Origin: an uncultured Oscillospiraceae bacterium
GTDB taxonomy: Bacteria; Bacillota; Clostridia; Oscillospirales; Ruminococcaceae
Direction of reading: 5' to 3'
NCBI GenBank assembly: GCA_934481445.1
Contig: CAKSPC010000073.1
Coordinates: 1-6,514 of the forward strand
DNA length: 6,514 nucleotides
How positions within the stretch are numbered: position 1 is the stretch's first letter; the number at the start of each line of letters is the position of its first letter. Below are positions 5,428 through 6,514 of this stretch, one piece after another. The notes beneath the pieces were generated by a model, which saw nothing but the letters and a program-made list of their open reading frames with translations, was not told the DNA's origin and ran no database searches. Made by a program: the position numbers and the translations under genes.

Positions 5428-5781
5428 TCATGACGGGTTAAAAAATCCGCCTTTGTGGAAGTTGTTATTATTGCGCCGCTTTGCTGTCAGGCGGAAAATA
5501 ACGCACCCGTCGGGACAGACCACGTCCTTTGAAAACTCCCCGTCGCCGCCGAGATTATCCAATGTGCCGCCGCTGCGGACTGCTTCCATAAGAGGGTACA
5601 GCATCATCATTGTTTTAGAACAAATACCCTGCCCCTGCGCGTTGACGGGGCAGCCGTATGTACAGCGATATACGTCGCCTATTTCCTCGCCATTGCGGCA
5701 GTAGTTTTCGGGGTGAGTTGCGCGGAGGTATCCCGTGACCTCGACGGCAAATTCAAACTCTTCGTCGTACCATTTCTTCAT
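5428..5781 (-). CDS. Small cysteine-rich TIGR04076-like protein
   Basis: A 117-residue cytoplasmic protein without signal or membrane segment. The conserved order fits TIGR04076-type proteins of anaerobes as I recall them: TYGCPVNAQGQGICS (41-55), MMMLYPLMEAVRSGG (58-72), NLGGDG (76-81), and CPDGCVIFRLTA (89-100). Six cysteines (28, 40, 44, 54, 89, 93), including CxxxC pairs, suggest metal or redox chemistry, but the family's function is unknown to me. The last 15 residues after LTAKR are Asn/Phe-rich and unlike the body; they may be a poorly constrained extension. The start has AAGGGGG (5790-5796) eight bases upstream. It is a lone gene with its own promoter; no strong terminator follows, only the repeat stub at 5388-5402. 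Confidence 0.78.
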   Translation of the reverse strand: MKKWYDEEFEFAVEVTGYLRATHPENYCRNGEEIGDVYRCTYGCPVNAQGQGICSKTMMMLYPLMEAVRSGGTLDNLGGDGEFSKDVVCPDGCVIFRLTAKRRNNNNFHKGGFFNPS

Positions 5782-5805
5782 GATATTCGCCCCCTTTTAA
5801 TGGAT

Positions 5806-5834
5806 ATTATAGCATATCCTTTCCGAAAAAGCAA
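5806..5834 (-). promoter_or_regulatory. Promoter of the TIGR04076-like gene, with dyad over the -10
   Basis: On the - strand, TATAAT (5806-5811) has an upstream TG for an extended -10, and TTGCTT (5829-5834) stands 17 bp away as a weak -35. The inverted repeat GGATAT (5802-5807)/ATATCC (5814-5819) straddles the -10 with a 6-bp gap, which is a possible operator. Confidence 0.6.
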
Positions 5835-5939
5835 CATCAAAATTCACGCTAAGAATTTTTTTGTATCTTTCCGGCGGAATGACGTACGTTGAAACTGCTG
5901 CCGATGTGAGCGGCGGTGTTTCTTCCATATATAACAAAA

Positions 5940-5963
5940 GACCCATCCCTCGCGGGATGGGTC
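5940..5963 (-). terminator. Terminator of ppdK
   Basis: GACCCATCCC (5940-5949) and GGGATGGGTC (5954-5963) form a perfect 10-bp stem around four bases. On the - strand it is followed by TTTTGTTATAT. It lies 35 bases past the ppdK stop codon, so it ends that transcript and separates it from the next - strand gene. Confidence 0.88.
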
Positions 5964-5998
5964 AAATTGTTTAGGTCCGTGCTGTTAAGCCGCAGAGA

Positions 5999-6514
5999 TT
6001 ATCTCAGAGCAGCCTGTGCAGCAGCCAGTCTTGCGATCGGCACGCGGAAAGGTGAGCAGGATACATAATCCAGACCGATCTGGTGGCAGAACTCAACGGA
6101 TGTGGGATCGCCGCCGTGCTCACCGCAGATACCGCAGTGCATTTCGGGACGAACGCCCTTACCGAGCTCGATAGCCATCTTCATCAGCTTGCCAACGCCA
6201 ACCTGGTCGAGCTTTGCGAACGGATCGTTCTCAAAGATCTTAGCGTCGTAGTAAGCGCCGAGGAACTTACCGGCGTCATCTCTGGAGAAGCCGTATGTCA
6301 TCTGTGTCAGGTCGTTTGTACCGAAGCAGAAGAACTCAGCTTCCTTAGCGATGTCGTCAGCGGTCAGAGCTGCTCTCGGGATCTCGATCATTGTACCAAC
6401 AGAGTACTTCAGATCGGAACCTGCTGCTGCGATGATCTCGTCAGCGGTCTTTACAACGATGTCCTTAACGTACTTAAGCTCCTTAACCTCGCCAACCAGC
6501 GGGATCATGATCTC
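5999..6514 (-). CDS. ppdK: Pyruvate, phosphate dikinase, C-terminal part (cut by window end)
   Basis: Cytoplasmic enzyme interconverting pyruvate + ATP + Pi with phosphoenolpyruvate + AMP + PPi. In many anaerobes it supports PPi-dependent glycolysis or gluconeogenesis. Only the last 171 residues are visible, starting [10 protein letters not shown] and open to the window edge; the full protein is usually about 875 residues. This is the PEP/pyruvate-binding TIM-barrel domain. It shows [11 protein letters not shown] and FGTNDLTQM, which supply Mg-binding Glu and Asp, [11 protein letters not shown] with the catalytic cysteine, and the conserved end [21 protein letters not shown]. No key residue is missing. 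Codon choice appears more restricted than in neighbouring genes (for example many GCT, AAG, CTT and ATC), as expected for a highly expressed gene. Start, N-terminal and swivelling domains lie outside. Confidence 0.96.
   Translation of the reverse strand, partial: EIMIPLVGEVKELKYVKDIVVKTADEIIAAAGSDLKYSVGTMIEIPRAALTADDIAKEAEFFCFGTNDLTQMTYGFSRDDAGKFLGAYYDAKIFENDPFAKLDQVGVGKLMKMAIELGKGVRPEMHCGICGEHGGDPTSVEFCHQIGLDYVSCSPFRVPIARLAAAQAALR

Noticed and set aside
5234..5704. Forward frames of up to 156 codons through unit 3 into the region opposite the cysteine-rich gene
   Set aside because: They join repeat palindromes to the antisense of a real gene and show no coding signal.
5839..5862. A/T-rich hairpin AAAATTC/GAATTTT followed by T residues
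   Set aside because: Pairing is all but one A-T and no + strand gene precedes it, so it is unlikely to be a real terminator.

Overview
The window looks like chromosomal DNA of an anaerobic Clostridia bacterium, probably Ruminococcus or a relative in the Oscillospiraceae. The reasons are a type I pullulanase, a pyruvate phosphate dikinase, a Gly-Cys-rich TIGR04076-like protein, a LxAC lipoprotein, strong Shine-Dalgarno sites and near-perfect sigma-A promoters. The genus is inferred from gene content and was not tested. No phage, plasmid, transposase or CRISPR gene is visible.

Layout. 1-108: hairpins and a terminator closing an upstream + strand unit. 141-2036 (+): cytoplasmic type I pullulanase. 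2037-2543: no gene; it holds a decayed copy of a terminator/promoter/leader module (2097-2250), then the intact module (terminator 2391-2415, consensus promoter 2422-2450, structured leader). 2544-3698 (+): GT4 glycosyltransferase. 3702-3725: hairpin shared as a bidirectional terminator. 3733-4704 (-): lipoprotein with three internal repeats. 4741-4869 (+): consensus promoter and tRNA-Ser(UGA). 4885-5402: three tandem copies plus a stub of a palindrome-rich repeat. 5428-5781 (-): small cysteine-rich TIGR04076-like protein. 5940-5963: terminator. 5999-6514 (-): C-terminal end of pyruvate phosphate dikinase, cut by the window edge.

Functionally this is a set of mostly single-gene transcription units rather than one operon. 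Pullulanase (glycogen and maltodextrin debranching) and pyruvate phosphate dikinase (PEP/pyruvate interconversion) both fit a polysaccharide-fermenting lifestyle, but nothing links them in one transcript.

The most unusual part is the repeat array behind the tRNA. Each unit starts with a terminator-like stem and carries palindromes. Between copies, every stem substitution I could find in the two core hairpins is compensated on the opposite arm. That fits selection or a copying mechanism acting on secondary structure (a structured RNA or a REP/BIME-like DNA element). The second notable point is the duplicated leader upstream of the glycosyltransferase.
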